In this document: positions 15,219-23,860 of the stretch, in pieces | How positions within the stretch are numbered: the stretch's first letter is position 1 | Layout: each line of letters opens with the position of its first letter | Source of the DNA: Chitinophagaceae bacterium UBA1931 | GTDB taxonomy: Bacteria > Bacteroidota > Bacteroidia > Chitinophagales > Chitinophagaceae | NCBI GenBank assembly: GCA_002337125.1 | Contig: DDFJ01000001.1 | Coordinates: 186,001 to 250,000, forward strand | Length of the DNA stretch: 64,000 nt | Direction of reading: 5' to 3' | Made by a program: the position numbers and the translations under genes | Notes under the pieces: generated by a model | Told to the model about the DNA's origin: nothing | The model's input: the letters and a program-made list of their open reading frames with translations, nothing else | Databases searched by the model: none

Positions 15219-16349
15219 TTATTGAATCACAATGGCTGTTATTTCTCCATTTGCTTTTAATTGATACAAACCTGATTGTAATGGAGGTAATAAAACTGAA
15301 TGCACGCCTGCACTCAAGTATTTCTGGAATACAAGCATCCCCATTGCATTATACAGTTCTGCATTCCCTTTTGTTTTTAGTTGAATGGTAAGTGGAGTAT
15401 TCCGCAAAACAGGGTTGGGGTAAACAGCGGTATGATTTTTCTGTTCAATTATAATACTGATGATTTTACTGTAACTGTAAGATCCATCGATGTCTTCCTG
15501 GCGTATGCGGTAATAATTTACTCCTGCAGCTGGTTGCTGATGTGTAAAGCTGTAATAATTTACAGCACTGCTGCTGCCGTTGCCTTCTTTTGTGCCGACT
15601 GTTTTCCAATCTGTACCGTTAGTACTGTGCTGTACGGAGTACAATGCATTATTTTGTTCAGTTGCAGTTGACCATTTTAGCTGAACTGCAGATGAAGCTT
15701 GATTTGTTGCAGAAAAATCGACCCAGCTTACCGGAAGAGTGGGAAGAAGTACGTTCTGCAATTGAATATTATCAATAAATGCATACACCATACTGGCACT
15801 TGTGATTTTTATTCCACGTATACCTTTAAATTTAGTTATAGCACTAAGGTCGAAGTTGGTTAATGCAGACACACTTGCAGTACCTGAAGATGTTGCACCG
15901 CTTATAGGGTTTCCCGATCCATCAAGTCCTGTAATGGTTACAGTTGCATCTGAACCAGAGGCATTCTGTGCATTAATACCAATTGACAGTAAATCGAATT
16001 GTGCGCCGCTGTTGGCTGTAATATAAATACCACTGATAAGCGGATTTACAGAAGAAGTTTGTTCATAAAACGCTACACCGTTGCCTGTAGAAACAGAACC
16101 ATCCCATACTTCAATAACCATTGTTGGGGTGGCATTGCTGGTTGTTAAACGAAAATTAAATCCTTCTACATCAGAGGCGGTAATTCCTGAACCTCCACCA
16201 GAACCACTTGCTTTTGGTCCTGCAGATACTGAATTAAAAGCAGTAGTGCCGTTAACAGGGTTTCCTGCAATGGAAACTGTATATGTAAAAAGGGAAAAGA
16301 TTAAGAGCAATAAATTTTTAGTAATGAACTTCCTTGATGGACGAAACAT
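15219..16349 (-). CDS. T9SS type A sorting-domain protein with a lectin-like N-terminal region
   Basis: The protein has 376 residues with a signal peptide ending near IAG (about 29). The region at about 40-200 is rich in Gly, Ser and Thr and has repeated beta-strand patterns typical of secreted lectin-like modules. A second block (WSTATEQNNALYSVQHSTNG to YYRIRQEDIDGSYSYS) is the fibronectin-like domain common in Bacteroidota cell-surface proteins. The last 75 residues carry the T9SS sorting domain: VYPNPVL, then ELYNAMGMLV, ending in LQSGLYQLKANGE. It should be exported across the outer membrane and either anchored or released. Substrate unknown; no enzyme motif seen. Confidence 0.88.
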   Translation of the reverse strand: MFRPSRKFITKNLLLLIFSLFTYTVSIAGNPVNGTTAFNSVSAGPKASGSGGGSGITASDVEGFNFRLTTSNATPTMVIEVWDGSVSTGNGVAFYEQTSSVNPLISGIYITANSGAQFDLLSIGINAQNASGSDATVTITGLDGSGNPISGATSSGTASVSALTNFDLSAITKFKGIRGIKITSASMVYAFIDNIQLQNVLLPTLPVSWVDFSATNQASSAVQLKWSTATEQNNALYSVQHSTNGTDWKTVGTKEGNGSSSAVNYYSFTHQQPAAGVNYYRIRQEDIDGSYSYSKIISIIIEQKNHTAVYPNPVLRNTPLTIQLKTKGNAELYNAMGMLVFQKYLSAGVHSVLLPPLQSGLYQLKANGEITAIVIQ

Positions 16350-16522
16350 ATGATTCAGAGTTTATAAGGTACGAAAAATGTAAAAGTATTTTATTATGTA
16401 TTGGTATTGTTTGCCTGCTGACTTATTAAAAAGATTTTAAATGAAATTACTTACACTGGCAGCTGCTATACTTAGTATTGTACATAAGGAAATTTTCAGG
16501 GTTGATTTGTTTAAATAGTCAC

Positions 16523-16699
16523 GCTGCCCTTGTTGGTCGCCTGACCAACAATAGATGAATAACTGTTGCGCATTGTATAGTTATGGTTTTCAGATCTGTT
16601 AAAGGTTGAATGAAAATAGACCGTAGAATATAGTCGTTGGTCAGGCGACCAACGACGGCGGCCATTTATTCTTTATTCAGCTTTTGCATGTAACTTCAG
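16523..16699. repeat. Family C dispersed element, copy 1
   Basis: The core is bounded by inverted TTGGTCGCCTGACCAA (16532-16547) and TTGGTCAGGCGACCAA (16637-16652), each itself palindromic. Similarity with copy 2 (18019-18196) continues past the right palindrome through CAGnTTTTGCnTGTAA to TTCAG, ending just before the next gene. Flanks beyond that differ. Confidence 0.85.
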
Positions 16700-16715
16700 G
16701 TAAAGAGTACTGTAA

Positions 16716-17289
16716 ATGTTGAGGCTTATACTTTATCTCCTGTTTCTTGTTCCTGTTTTTTCATTTAGTCAGGGTAATTCAGTTTTGAAAAAGAAAGCTG
16801 TTGTATTAATTGATCAATTAAAAAAGAGTGGAGATATACCTCTTGCAGCTAACGATACATTAATTGATCTGAATTTCGACGGGTACATTGATATACTGGT
16901 TGAATATTATGGTGCATCAGGAACTGGATTAAAAAACAGGATCAAGGTCCTTTTATATCATCCATCTCTTAAGAAGTTTAAAGAATGTTATCAGTTAAGT
17001 AATCTGGCTAACCCAACATTCAACTTCAGTAAAAACAGTTGTTGGTTATTATGTGGCAAATGGAGGAGGTTATGCGGCAAAGCTGAAATGGAAGAATCAA
17101 TTACGGTTAGATACGTTGGAGTTTATTAACATTGATGCTGTTTATGATGGCAATAAGATTATTGGCTTTAAGTTGGATTCTTATAACTATGTTTTAAAGA
17201 AAAGGAAGGTTGAAACTCTCGAAATGATGAAGTTGCCAAAGGAATACAGGTATTATGAGTATGTTCCTCTTATTAAACAAAGTAGATAA
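16716..17289 (+). pseudogene. Frameshifted gene for a small secreted protein with an EF-hand/FG-GAP-like motif
   Basis: The first frame (16716 onward) encodes a signal peptide ending FSFSQ and a domain with DLNFDGYIDI (calcium-binding-loop-like, as in FG-GAP/VCBS repeats) and YYGASGTGLKNRIKV. After FNFSKN, at the A5 run 17031-17035, the sense continues in the next frame: TVVGYYVANGGGYAAKLKW and on to the stop at 17289. A single base is missing or extra there, so the intact protein would be about 190 residues. The first frame's own tail (WLLCGKWRR) is out of character. True decay and a base-calling error in the A-run are both possible. Family C copies lie upstream of this gene and of the 18239 gene. 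Confidence 0.8.
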
Positions 17290-17315
17290 GGCCTTTTTTG
17301 AATCTCCCTTGATTC

Positions 17316-17693
17316 TTATTTCTTGTCAATTATTTTTTCAAGTAAGGCAATTTTCTCTCTTTCACTTTTTAATAGTGCTTCATATAGTTCAACCATCTTT
17401 TCCAAAGGATTAAAAGTGCATTGATAATTCATGTTCACTGCATTATCATTAAAAGTGTTTGAAATGATATTGATTGCGATTTCATCTGAAAAATTCTTTA
17501 TTGCTTCCGCAGGTACTTTCAAAACCTTTGCTATTTTCTCAATCATTTCTTTATCCAATGCTTCCTTCTGTTCAAGTGCAGAAACAGCCTGTTGGCTAAG
17601 CCCGAGCTCCATTGCTAATGCATCCTGTTTAATACCCATTATTTCACGGATGCGTTTTACATTTCGTCCTTCATGGATGGTTTTCTCTGTCAT
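17316..17693 (-). CDS. XRE-family HTH regulator, copy 1
   Basis: This 125-residue protein has a five-helix XRE domain at about 10-62 (VKRIREIMGIKQDALAMELG, then SQQAVSALEQKEALDKEM). A variable linker (about 66-92) and a conserved C-terminal helix (VELYEALLKSEREKIALLEK) suited to a dimer coiled coil follow. The paralogue at 44496-44882 is nearly identical in the HTH and tail but differs in the linker. The promoter-like TTG-N19-TACTTTAG lies so close to the ATG that the mRNA may be leaderless, and the same geometry is kept in copy 2. Target and signal unknown; autoregulation is likely from the conserved upstream DNA. Confidence 0.9.
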   Translation of the reverse strand: MTEKTIHEGRNVKRIREIMGIKQDALAMELGLSQQAVSALEQKEALDKEMIEKIAKVLKVPAEAIKNFSDEIAINIISNTFNDNAVNMNYQCTFNPLEKMVELYEALLKSEREKIALLEKIIDKK

Positions 17694-17697
17694 ACAG

Positions 17698-17727
17698 CTA
17701 AAGTAATTATTCTTTCTGTTTTTTCAA
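17698..17727 (-). promoter_or_regulatory. Promoter of XRE copy 1, possible leaderless start
   Basis: On the minus strand TTG (17725-17727), a 19-bp spacer and TACTTTAG (17698-17705) fit the Bacteroidota promoter with one mismatch in the -7 box. The -7 box ends 4 bp before the ATG (17691-17693), which puts transcription start at or next to the start codon. The spacer and both boxes are almost identical in copy 2. Confidence 0.6.
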
Positions 17728-17915
17728 TCATCTTGTTCAATTACTTCCGACCCGTAAAAGAATCCGGTTAAAAACAATCTGTTATTTGTAAAATACAAGC
17801 AGTGATGCTTGGTTGCCGTTTTAGCTGTCTGAATACAAGCTTAGCTTACAGGAATAGAGAATCAGGAAGATGTTAGAATGCAGTCTGATCCCTGTTTACT
17901 CCAGGTCAAACCCGG
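17728..17915. other. Spacer upstream of XRE copy 1
   Basis: No gene or strong structure was seen here. It is AT-rich up to about 17820 and has no similarity to the region upstream of XRE copy 2 beyond the promoter-proximal bases. Confidence 0.35.
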
Positions 17916-18003
17916 GGATAAAGCATCCATCCTTCGTTCATCCTTCGTACATAAAGGCACTCATAAGCCGATCATAGCCCTGCTTCAGGCAGGGATACCT
18001 GCA
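17916..18003. repeat. 88-bp dispersed element (family D), copy 1
   Basis: The element runs from GGATAAAGCATCCATCCTTC through a tandem ATCCTTCGT to the end CAGGCAGGGATACCTGCA. The second copy at 46571-46658 has the same length and about four in five bases in common. The right end GCAGGGATACCTGC is a short inverted repeat. Confidence 0.8.
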
Positions 18004-18018
18004 AGTATAGCCCGTGCT

Positions 18019-18196
18019 GCTGCCCTTGTTGGTCGCCTGACCAACAATAGATGAATAACTGTTGCGTATTGTAGAGTTATGGTTTTCAGATCTGCTAAAG
18101 ATTGAATGAAAATAGACCGTAGAATATAGTCGTTGGTCAGGCGACAGAACAACAGCGGCTGTTAATTGTTCTTTCAGTTTTTGCTTGTAATTTCAG
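18019..18196. repeat. Family C dispersed element, copy 2
   Basis: Same order as copy 1: TGCCCTTGTTGGTCGCCTGA, a 90-bp core with the TATAGTCGTTGGTCAGGCGA motif, then CAGCGGC and the shared tail ending TTCAG. The right palindrome is damaged by a few extra bases (GACAGAACAAC). It ends directly upstream of the glutaminyl cyclase gene, as copy 1 does upstream of the frameshifted gene. Confidence 0.85.
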
Positions 18197-18238
18197 CGCA
18201 TGAATTTTAATAAGGTTAATACAGGCGCAATGCATTAC

Positions 18239-19054
18239 ATGAAACAGGTTGTTCTTTCTTCTTTTTTACTGCTGTTGCTGGGCAGTTGCAATAACACAAC
18301 CAGTGAGGATAATACAACTGCAGAACCTGCAGTTACCACTCCTGTTATTAATTATACCGTAGCCAAATACTTTGTACACGATACATCGCTGTTTACTGAA
18401 GGTCTGCTGTTTCATAACGGACAGTTATTTGAAAGTACAGGCTCGCCGGAAGAACTGCCCAACACCAGGTCAATGATTGGTATTACCGATCTTACAACGG
18501 GGAAGTTTACAACCAAAGTTGAAATTGATAAAAGCAAATACTTTGGTGAGGGCATTGTGTTCCTCAATGGAAAATTGTTTCAGCTGACGTATAAAAATCA
18601 GCTTTGTTTTATTTATGATGCAAAGACGTTTAAGAAAACAGGAGAGTTTACCTATGCCAATAAAGAAGGCTGGAGTTTAACCACTGATGGAACCAGCTTA
18701 ATTATGAGCGATGGTACAAATGTGCTCACTTATATTGACCCTGTTAAATACACAGCTTCCAAAATACTGAGTGTAACGGAAAACGGTTACCCCGTTGACA
18801 AGTTAAACGAACTGGAGTTTATCAAAGGATTTATCTATGCCAATATCTGGCTCACTGATTATATTGTAAAAATTGATCCTGCAACCGGTAATGTAGTAGG
18901 CAAGTTAGATCTTGGTTCGCTTACCAATGAAGCAAAAACCAAAAACCCCAATGCAGATGTGCTGAATGGTATTGCTTACGACTCCACAACGAATAAAGTA
19001 TATGTTACAGGAAAACTATGGCCTGTAATTTACCAGGTTGAGTTTGCGCATTAA
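18239..19054 (+). CDS. Glutaminyl-peptide cyclotransferase-like lipoprotein
   Basis: The protein has 271 residues from the ATG at 18239. Longer starts at 18200 and 18230 exist, but MKQVVLSSFLLLLLGSC is a model lipobox. The rest is a five-bladed beta-propeller of the plant/bacterial glutaminyl cyclase type (Pfam Glu_cyclase_2): FTEGLLF, GEGIVFLNGKLFQLTYKN, KLNELEFIKGFIYANIWLT, and VLNGIAYDSTTNKVYVTGKL close to the end. The enzyme converts N-terminal Gln to pyroglutamate on secreted proteins, probably in the periplasm. The TEG, LNELE and LNGIAYD blocks support activity. Many Bacteroidota carry this as a stand-alone lipoprotein. Confidence 0.88.
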   Translation: MKQVVLSSFLLLLLGSCNNTTSEDNTTAEPAVTTPVINYTVAKYFVHDTSLFTEGLLFHNGQLFESTGSPEELPNTRSMIGITDLTTGKFTTKVEIDKSKYFGEGIVFLNGKLFQLTYKNQLCFIYDAKTFKKTGEFTYANKEGWSLTTDGTSLIMSDGTNVLTYIDPVKYTASKILSVTENGYPVDKLNELEFIKGFIYANIWLTDYIVKIDPATGNVVGKLDLGSLTNEAKTKNPNADVLNGIAYDSTTNKVYVTGKLWPVIYQVEFAH

Positions 19055-19160
19055 GAGTTGCTCATTGTCGTGCTCTTTTTTTCTGTTTATGACCATAATC
19101 AGTATTTGTTTTTTGGCAAGTATTTACTTTCCCTGAATATTACACGATTGATTTAAAGCT

Positions 19161-20204
19161 ATGGCGCAAACTCAGTACAAATCGGGCAGGGAGCTTTCAT
19201 CAACCTCATTGATTACATGGCGTATCATCCAATCGGCTGTGTGGCTTATTGGATTTGCTATTTTCTTCTGTCTTGTTTTTTATCCTTCGCTGGGCATTAC
19301 ATTACTGTGGGATGTGTTGATTCCTGTGGCTCCTTTGTTGCTGGTACTGTCGGTGGGTGTGTGGCGCAATGTTTGTCCGCTGGCAACAACCAATCTATTG
19401 CCCCGTCATTTGAATCTTTCCAAAAAGAAAAAGATGTCGGTTGAACTGCAGTCAAAGCTGGGACTTGTTTCAGTAGCAGCATTGTATTTGATTGTACCAT
19501 TGCGTCATTTGCTGTTAAACAACAACGGCATGGCAGCAGCATGGATGCTTCTAATAGCTGTTGTAATTGGTGTTGCAATGGGTTTTGTTTACGATTGGAA
19601 AAGCGGGTGGTGCTCATCACTTTGTCCTATCCATCCTGTTGAGAAATTATATGGCGGAAATACCTTGATTACATTGCCCAATGCGCATTGCGATTCATGT
19701 GTTCATTGTTCAATACCCTGTCCTGATTCTACTCCCAACCTTCATCCTAAAACTGCACAGAAAAACAGCTACCAGAAGATAAGTGCTGTTTTATTAACCG
19801 GCGGTTTTCCCGGGTTTGTGTGGGGATGGTTTCATGTGCCGGATAAAACAGGATTTAATTCATTGAGTGAAGTACTGCAAAGCTACCTCCTGCCTTTTGC
19901 AGCCATGCTTGGCACATTGCTGATCTACCTGGTTATAACCACTGTTTTCAAAGCAATCAGTGAACGGGTTGTTATTAATGTGTTTGCAGCAACTGCAGTA
20001 TCCTGTTATTACTGGTACCGCATACCCAACCTGTTTGGTTTTGGTATGTATGAGCATGATGGTTTGCTGGTTAACTTGCGCAATGTGCTTCCTTTGTGGA
20101 GTATTACAACCATCACTGTTGTGTTGACTGTTTTCTTTTTTTACTGGCTTGTATTCCGGCAGCCAAATAAAAAAAGCTGGGTTGTGCGGCCATCCTTTTC
20201 CTGA
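19161..20204 (+). CDS. Multi-pass membrane 4Fe-4S protein (NapH/NosR-like Cys motifs)
   Basis: The protein has 347 residues and about eight hydrophobic segments. Between the fourth and fifth it has GWCSSLCPIHPVEKLYG and CDSCVHCSIPCPD. The latter is a CxxCxxCxxxCP-type iron-sulfur motif, and the former adds a CxxxCP pair. This layout occurs in NapH, NosR and related membrane electron carriers that pass electrons from the quinone pool. WRNVCPLATTNLLPRH near residue 70-85 is another shared block. No partner oxidoreductase is next to it, so its acceptor is unknown. Confidence 0.8.
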   Translation: MAQTQYKSGRELSSTSLITWRIIQSAVWLIGFAIFFCLVFYPSLGITLLWDVLIPVAPLLLVLSVGVWRNVCPLATTNLLPRHLNLSKKKKMSVELQSKLGLVSVAALYLIVPLRHLLLNNNGMAAAWMLLIAVVIGVAMGFVYDWKSGWCSSLCPIHPVEKLYGGNTLITLPNAHCDSCVHCSIPCPDSTPNLHPKTAQKNSYQKISAVLLTGGFPGFVWGWFHVPDKTGFNSLSEVLQSYLLPFAAMLGTLLIYLVITTVFKAISERVVINVFAATAVSCYYWYRIPNLFGFGMYEHDGLLVNLRNVLPLWSITTITVVLTVFFFYWLVFRQPNKKSWVVRPSFS

Positions 20205-20424
20205 TGTTTATAAGTAAGAGAAAAAAGAAGCTGTTTGATCGTTTTTTGTATAGCTGTGCCGTCAGAATATTGTTCATTTTCTCTTCACCTGTTACTCCCG
20301 CTTTTGCTACAGGAAATCTGCTATTCGCTACGATAGTAGTCTGTAAAAATGAAAAAATTATCTTCATTAAACTTTTACAGGTTTAACTTGTCTGTTAAAC
20401 CGGACTTATGATTCAATCGCAAAT

Positions 20425-21672
20425 ATGAGACTTATCTGCTTTTTTCTGGTTGTACTGACTGTGTCGTATAATGTAAACGGGCAAATATATACGGGCCCTG
20501 TTCCCAAACCTGCAAGTGGTTATGGAGCCGATGGTTCATATAATGTAGCCACTGTATCATTTGCCAATCCATATTTTTCCGGGCACGATATTGTGATATA
20601 TTATCCCGCAGGAATAACATCGGCCGTGCCTGTTATATTTTATAGTCATGCTTACGGAGGAAATGATCCGTCCAATATTTCCGGGTTCCTGAATTTTGTT
20701 GCTAAAAAAGGATATGCAGTTGTGTTTGTACCTTATCAAACAACAGGTGTAACTGTTCCCGACCGTTACACTAATCTTTTAAATGGATTTATTCAGGCTG
20801 CACGCAGTTATCCAAATATTATTGATACAACAAAGGTTGGGTTTGCAGGGCATTCTTTTGGGGGAGGTGCTGTTTTTGCCAATGCCTATTATTGTTTTAC
20901 CAATCTCAACTGGGGAAGTAAAGGACGTTTTATTTTTTCAATGGCACAGTGGTACAGCTATAATATTTCCCAGGCCGAGTTACAATCATTCCCTGCCAAT
21001 GTAAAACTGTTAACCATCGTATATGAAGATGATACAACCAACGATCAGCGTATGGCAAACGATATCTTTAATACAATTAACATCCCTGTTTCGGAAAAAG
21101 ATTATTTGCGGGTGAAATCCGATACAATAAGCGGATATATTTATACTGCCGATCATGTGGTGCCTAATAATTCAGCTTTTAATGCGTTGGATTATTATGC
21201 CTATTACAGGCTCATTGATGCAATGTGTGATTATGTGTTTAACGGAAGCCTTGCAGGAAAAGATGTGGCGTTGGGTAATGGCAGCAGCAACCAGGTTACG
21301 ATGCCGGGAGGTATGCATAATTTAATACAAAGTGATGCTCCTGTTTTTACAAAACCTCAAAATGTATTTCTTTTTCCCTGCAGCTCATCCGAAAATCCAC
21401 GACTGGATCATTGCGATGAAGTGATTACAGGTATTGAAACACCATTAAACAGGAAAGATATATCAGTGTTTCCAAACCCTGTCAGCTCAGTTCTTTGCAT
21501 TAATACCAGTAAAGTAATTTCACAAATTGAAATTTACAATCAGCATGGGCAGCTTGTAAAAAGAACAACTGCAAAAAATATCCAGGTAAGTGAATTGCCA
21601 AGGGGACTATATGCAGTAAAAATCAGTTTTACAGATAAAAGTCTGTTTGTGGAAAAACTGGTGAAGGAATAG
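20425..21672 (+). CDS. T9SS-secreted alpha/beta hydrolase (dienelactone hydrolase/cutinase-like)
   Basis: The protein has 415 residues with a signal peptide ending near VNGQ (20). The alpha/beta hydrolase core has the nucleophile elbow GHSFGGG with Ser144. A plausible acid is in YEDDTTND (near residue 212), and His in the TADHVVP block (near 241) completes a triad. AYGGNDPSNISGFLNFVAKK near residue 80 follows the strand leading to the oxyanion hole. The C-terminal 70 residues are a T9SS sorting domain (VFPNPVSSVLCIN, IEIYNQHGQLVKR, LPRGLYAVKIS). The enzyme is thus exported, acting on an ester or polymer outside the cell; cutinase and polyesterase relatives in Bacteroidota have the same cargo layout. 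Substrate unproven. Confidence 0.85.
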   Translation: MRLICFFLVVLTVSYNVNGQIYTGPVPKPASGYGADGSYNVATVSFANPYFSGHDIVIYYPAGITSAVPVIFYSHAYGGNDPSNISGFLNFVAKKGYAVVFVPYQTTGVTVPDRYTNLLNGFIQAARSYPNIIDTTKVGFAGHSFGGGAVFANAYYCFTNLNWGSKGRFIFSMAQWYSYNISQAELQSFPANVKLLTIVYEDDTTNDQRMANDIFNTINIPVSEKDYLRVKSDTISGYIYTADHVVPNNSAFNALDYYAYYRLIDAMCDYVFNGSLAGKDVALGNGSSNQVTMPGGMHNLIQSDAPVFTKPQNVFLFPCSSSENPRLDHCDEVITGIETPLNRKDISVFPNPVSSVLCINTSKVISQIEIYNQHGQLVKRTTAKNIQVSELPRGLYAVKISFTDKSLFVEKLVKE

Positions 21673-21765
21673 CTCTTTACTATCTGTCATTATAAAAACT
21701 GAAATAGCGTAGTGTTGTATTTCTGATAGTATTACTCTGCTTTATGCCTGAGCTTCATAAAAAAA

Positions 21766-21804
21766 TGGTCAACCAGTTACAAGTTTTATGTACCTGGTTG
21801 ACCA
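21766..21804 (-). terminator. Terminator of the fucosidase gene
   Basis: Arms TGGTCAACCAGnTA and TACCTGGTTGACCA pair with one mismatch around an 11-nt loop. On the minus strand the right arm is followed by T6, 20 bp after the stop codon of the GH29 gene. Confidence 0.8.
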
Positions 21805-21825
21805 ATCATCTGATTCAGTACAATT

Positions 21826-23469
21826 TTATTCAGGCATTGGATTACCCGAAGTTGTATAGGTTGATGCATTCATTTGTAAGCCTTCAATCTTAACTACAAA
21901 TGCATATTTGCTGAGTTGTGCCTGCTTTGGCAATTGAATGGTTAAACCGGCTTCATCCTGTTTATATAGAGGTTTATCTTTTGCTCCTAATATATTTACT
22001 GAACTGATCTTGCCCTTTACTTTATTTTTTGCAAGACTGCTGATGGTTACAGTTTCGCCCTGCATTTTACCAAGGATGATGGCATAAAGATTATTGCCTT
22101 TTACTGTAAAGCGGATATTGTTGTTTTCATCATCTTTAAACTTTACCCAGCTGTGTGTGCCGTAGATTGCTTCACCATTTATTGCCAGCCATTCACCAAC
22201 ACCCAGCAGTGATTGTTGCTGGTTTTCTGGAATGGTACCATCGGCCTTTGGCGACAGGTTCAGAATCATAATACCGTTTTTGCTGACGATATCAATGAGT
22301 CGTTTAAGAATACTGCCTGCACTGTCAACACGCATACCTTCTGTATAACCCCAGCTTGAACCAATTGGTACATCCACATCCCATACACCTGTTCTTATTC
22401 CCGGTGGAACTTTGTTTTCAAAATCAAGAATGGAACCAATGGTGTTGATGTTTGTACCTGCAGGTGCAAACGCAGCTTTCTTTGTATTGATGGTTACATC
22501 CTTTCCCCATTTTTTTGCTGTGTTGTAGTAATAAGCTGCCAGTTGTACTTTCAAGGGATCGAGATAACGCTGATCAATTCCGTTATCAAACCAAAGTATA
22601 TCGGGTTTGTATTTGTTGATGAGTTCAACATTGCGTTGAAACCAGTTGACGAGAAATTTGCGGCAGGCTTCATCACTGCGGTCGGCAACATTATAAAAAT
22701 CGGCCCATTTGGGATCAAACAAATCTGCTTTTGCTGCTTTCATTTTATCCAGCATTTCCTGCGGTGGATTAATGAACTGGAAGTTTTCAATACCATGATT
22801 GGTAAAACCAAACTTCATTCCCTGTTTGCGAACAGCAATACTTAATTCACCAATAAGATCACGCTTTGGCCCCATTTGCATGGAGTTGTAAGGAGTAACC
22901 TTACTGTCCCACAAAGCAAAATTGTCGTGGTGCTGGCAGGCAGGCATAATAAACTTTGCACCTGCTTTCTTAAACAAGTCAGCATATGCATCTGCATTAA
23001 ATTTATCCATGGTAAACATGGGTATAAAATCTTTGTAGCCGAATGTTTCCTGCGGGCCAAATGTTTTCTGGTGCCATTCCATAATGCCCTTGCTTCCGTA
23101 CATATGTTTTTCGTACCACTCGTTATGATAAGCAGGTACAGCATATAAGCCCCAATGCATGCAGATACCAAACTTTGCCTGTTGCAGCCAGCCGGGTACT
23201 TTGTAATTGGCTTCAATTGATTCCCATGTTGGTTGAAATGGTCCTGCAGGTAAAGGAATGTTGAGTGATGCCAATGCACTCCTGACCACTTTGATGGTGG
23301 TTTCGGGAGCCATATCAAATTCGGTATCGTTACCTGCTTCACCAATGGTTTTGTTGACCTGTTTGGTTACAGGAGGATCGTGTTGCGGAATATCGGGATT
23401 AGCAGCAGGGTTCTGTGCATGAGCTGTTGTGTAAAGGAATATCCCGAAGAAGAGAATGATATGGCGCAT
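21826..23469 (-). CDS. Alpha-L-fucosidase, glycoside hydrolase family 29
   Basis: The protein has 547 residues with a signal peptide ending at AHAQ (about 19). The family 29 (beta/alpha)8 barrel is recognised from WLQQAKFGICMHWGLYAVPA, HNEWYEKHMY and MPACQHHDNFALWDSKVT. The strand with the catalytic nucleophile is KPDILWFDNGID, where the Asp in WFDNG is the predicted nucleophile. A small C-terminal beta-domain follows (about 430-540). Substrates would be alpha-fucosides of plant, algal or host glycans, with the enzyme in the periplasm. No polysaccharide-utilisation neighbours (SusC/SusD) are adjacent, so it is not in an obvious PUL. Confidence 0.93.
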   Translation of the reverse strand: MRHIILFFGIFLYTTAHAQNPAANPDIPQHDPPVTKQVNKTIGEAGNDTEFDMAPETTIKVVRSALASLNIPLPAGPFQPTWESIEANYKVPGWLQQAKFGICMHWGLYAVPAYHNEWYEKHMYGSKGIMEWHQKTFGPQETFGYKDFIPMFTMDKFNADAYADLFKKAGAKFIMPACQHHDNFALWDSKVTPYNSMQMGPKRDLIGELSIAVRKQGMKFGFTNHGIENFQFINPPQEMLDKMKAAKADLFDPKWADFYNVADRSDEACRKFLVNWFQRNVELINKYKPDILWFDNGIDQRYLDPLKVQLAAYYYNTAKKWGKDVTINTKKAAFAPAGTNINTIGSILDFENKVPPGIRTGVWDVDVPIGSSWGYTEGMRVDSAGSILKRLIDIVSKNGIMILNLSPKADGTIPENQQQSLLGVGEWLAINGEAIYGTHSWVKFKDDENNNIRFTVKGNNLYAIILGKMQGETVTISSLAKNKVKGKISSVNILGAKDKPLYKQDEAGLTIQLPKQAQLSKYAFVVKIEGLQMNASTYTTSGNPMPE

Positions 23470-23860
23470 AAATAAAGTTTGTATGCGAATGTAATACTGA
23501 GTTACGGTATTGAAAAGAAGAATGTTTTCTACCCAGATTATGGTACTGTGGTTAAAAATAAAAAGGCAATCAAAAAAATGATTGCCTTTGTTCTAATTGT
23601 ATAAGGGTTGGTTAAAAGTATTTTCTATACTGGTCTTTGCCGGCTTTTTCAATATCGGGATTTGAGCAGGGTTTAAAAACTGTAAAGAGTAACTAATGAA
23701 TTATTTGATTTTTTTATGGCGAATGATAGTTTGACCGTTTATTACAGTTTGTAGTGATGATTGTGAAATATGTTCTGTTCAGAAATTAAAACAACTGTAT
23801 CAGGCTCTGGATGGATAAAATAAAAAATTATGTTTTTGTAAACGCAAAACGACATGGTAG
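23470..23860. other. 391-bp spacer between the fucosidase and a small gene
   Basis: It holds the minus-strand terminator at 23565-23586 and AT-rich sequence otherwise. No gene or repeat family from elsewhere in the window was seen. Confidence 0.4.
23565..23586 (-). terminator. Intrinsic terminator on the minus strand
   Basis: An 8-bp perfect stem GGCAATCA / TGATTGCC with an A6 loop has T4-A-T5 following on the minus strand. It lies about 275 bp after the stop of the 23861-24160 gene and about 95 bp before the fucosidase start, so it separates the two. Confidence 0.75.

Noticed and set aside
20204..20386. 60-codon frame starting in the stop codon of the Fe-S protein gene
   Set aside because: The overlap looks like coupling, but the product is a Lys/Phe-rich stretch with no clear signal or domain, so support is too weak.
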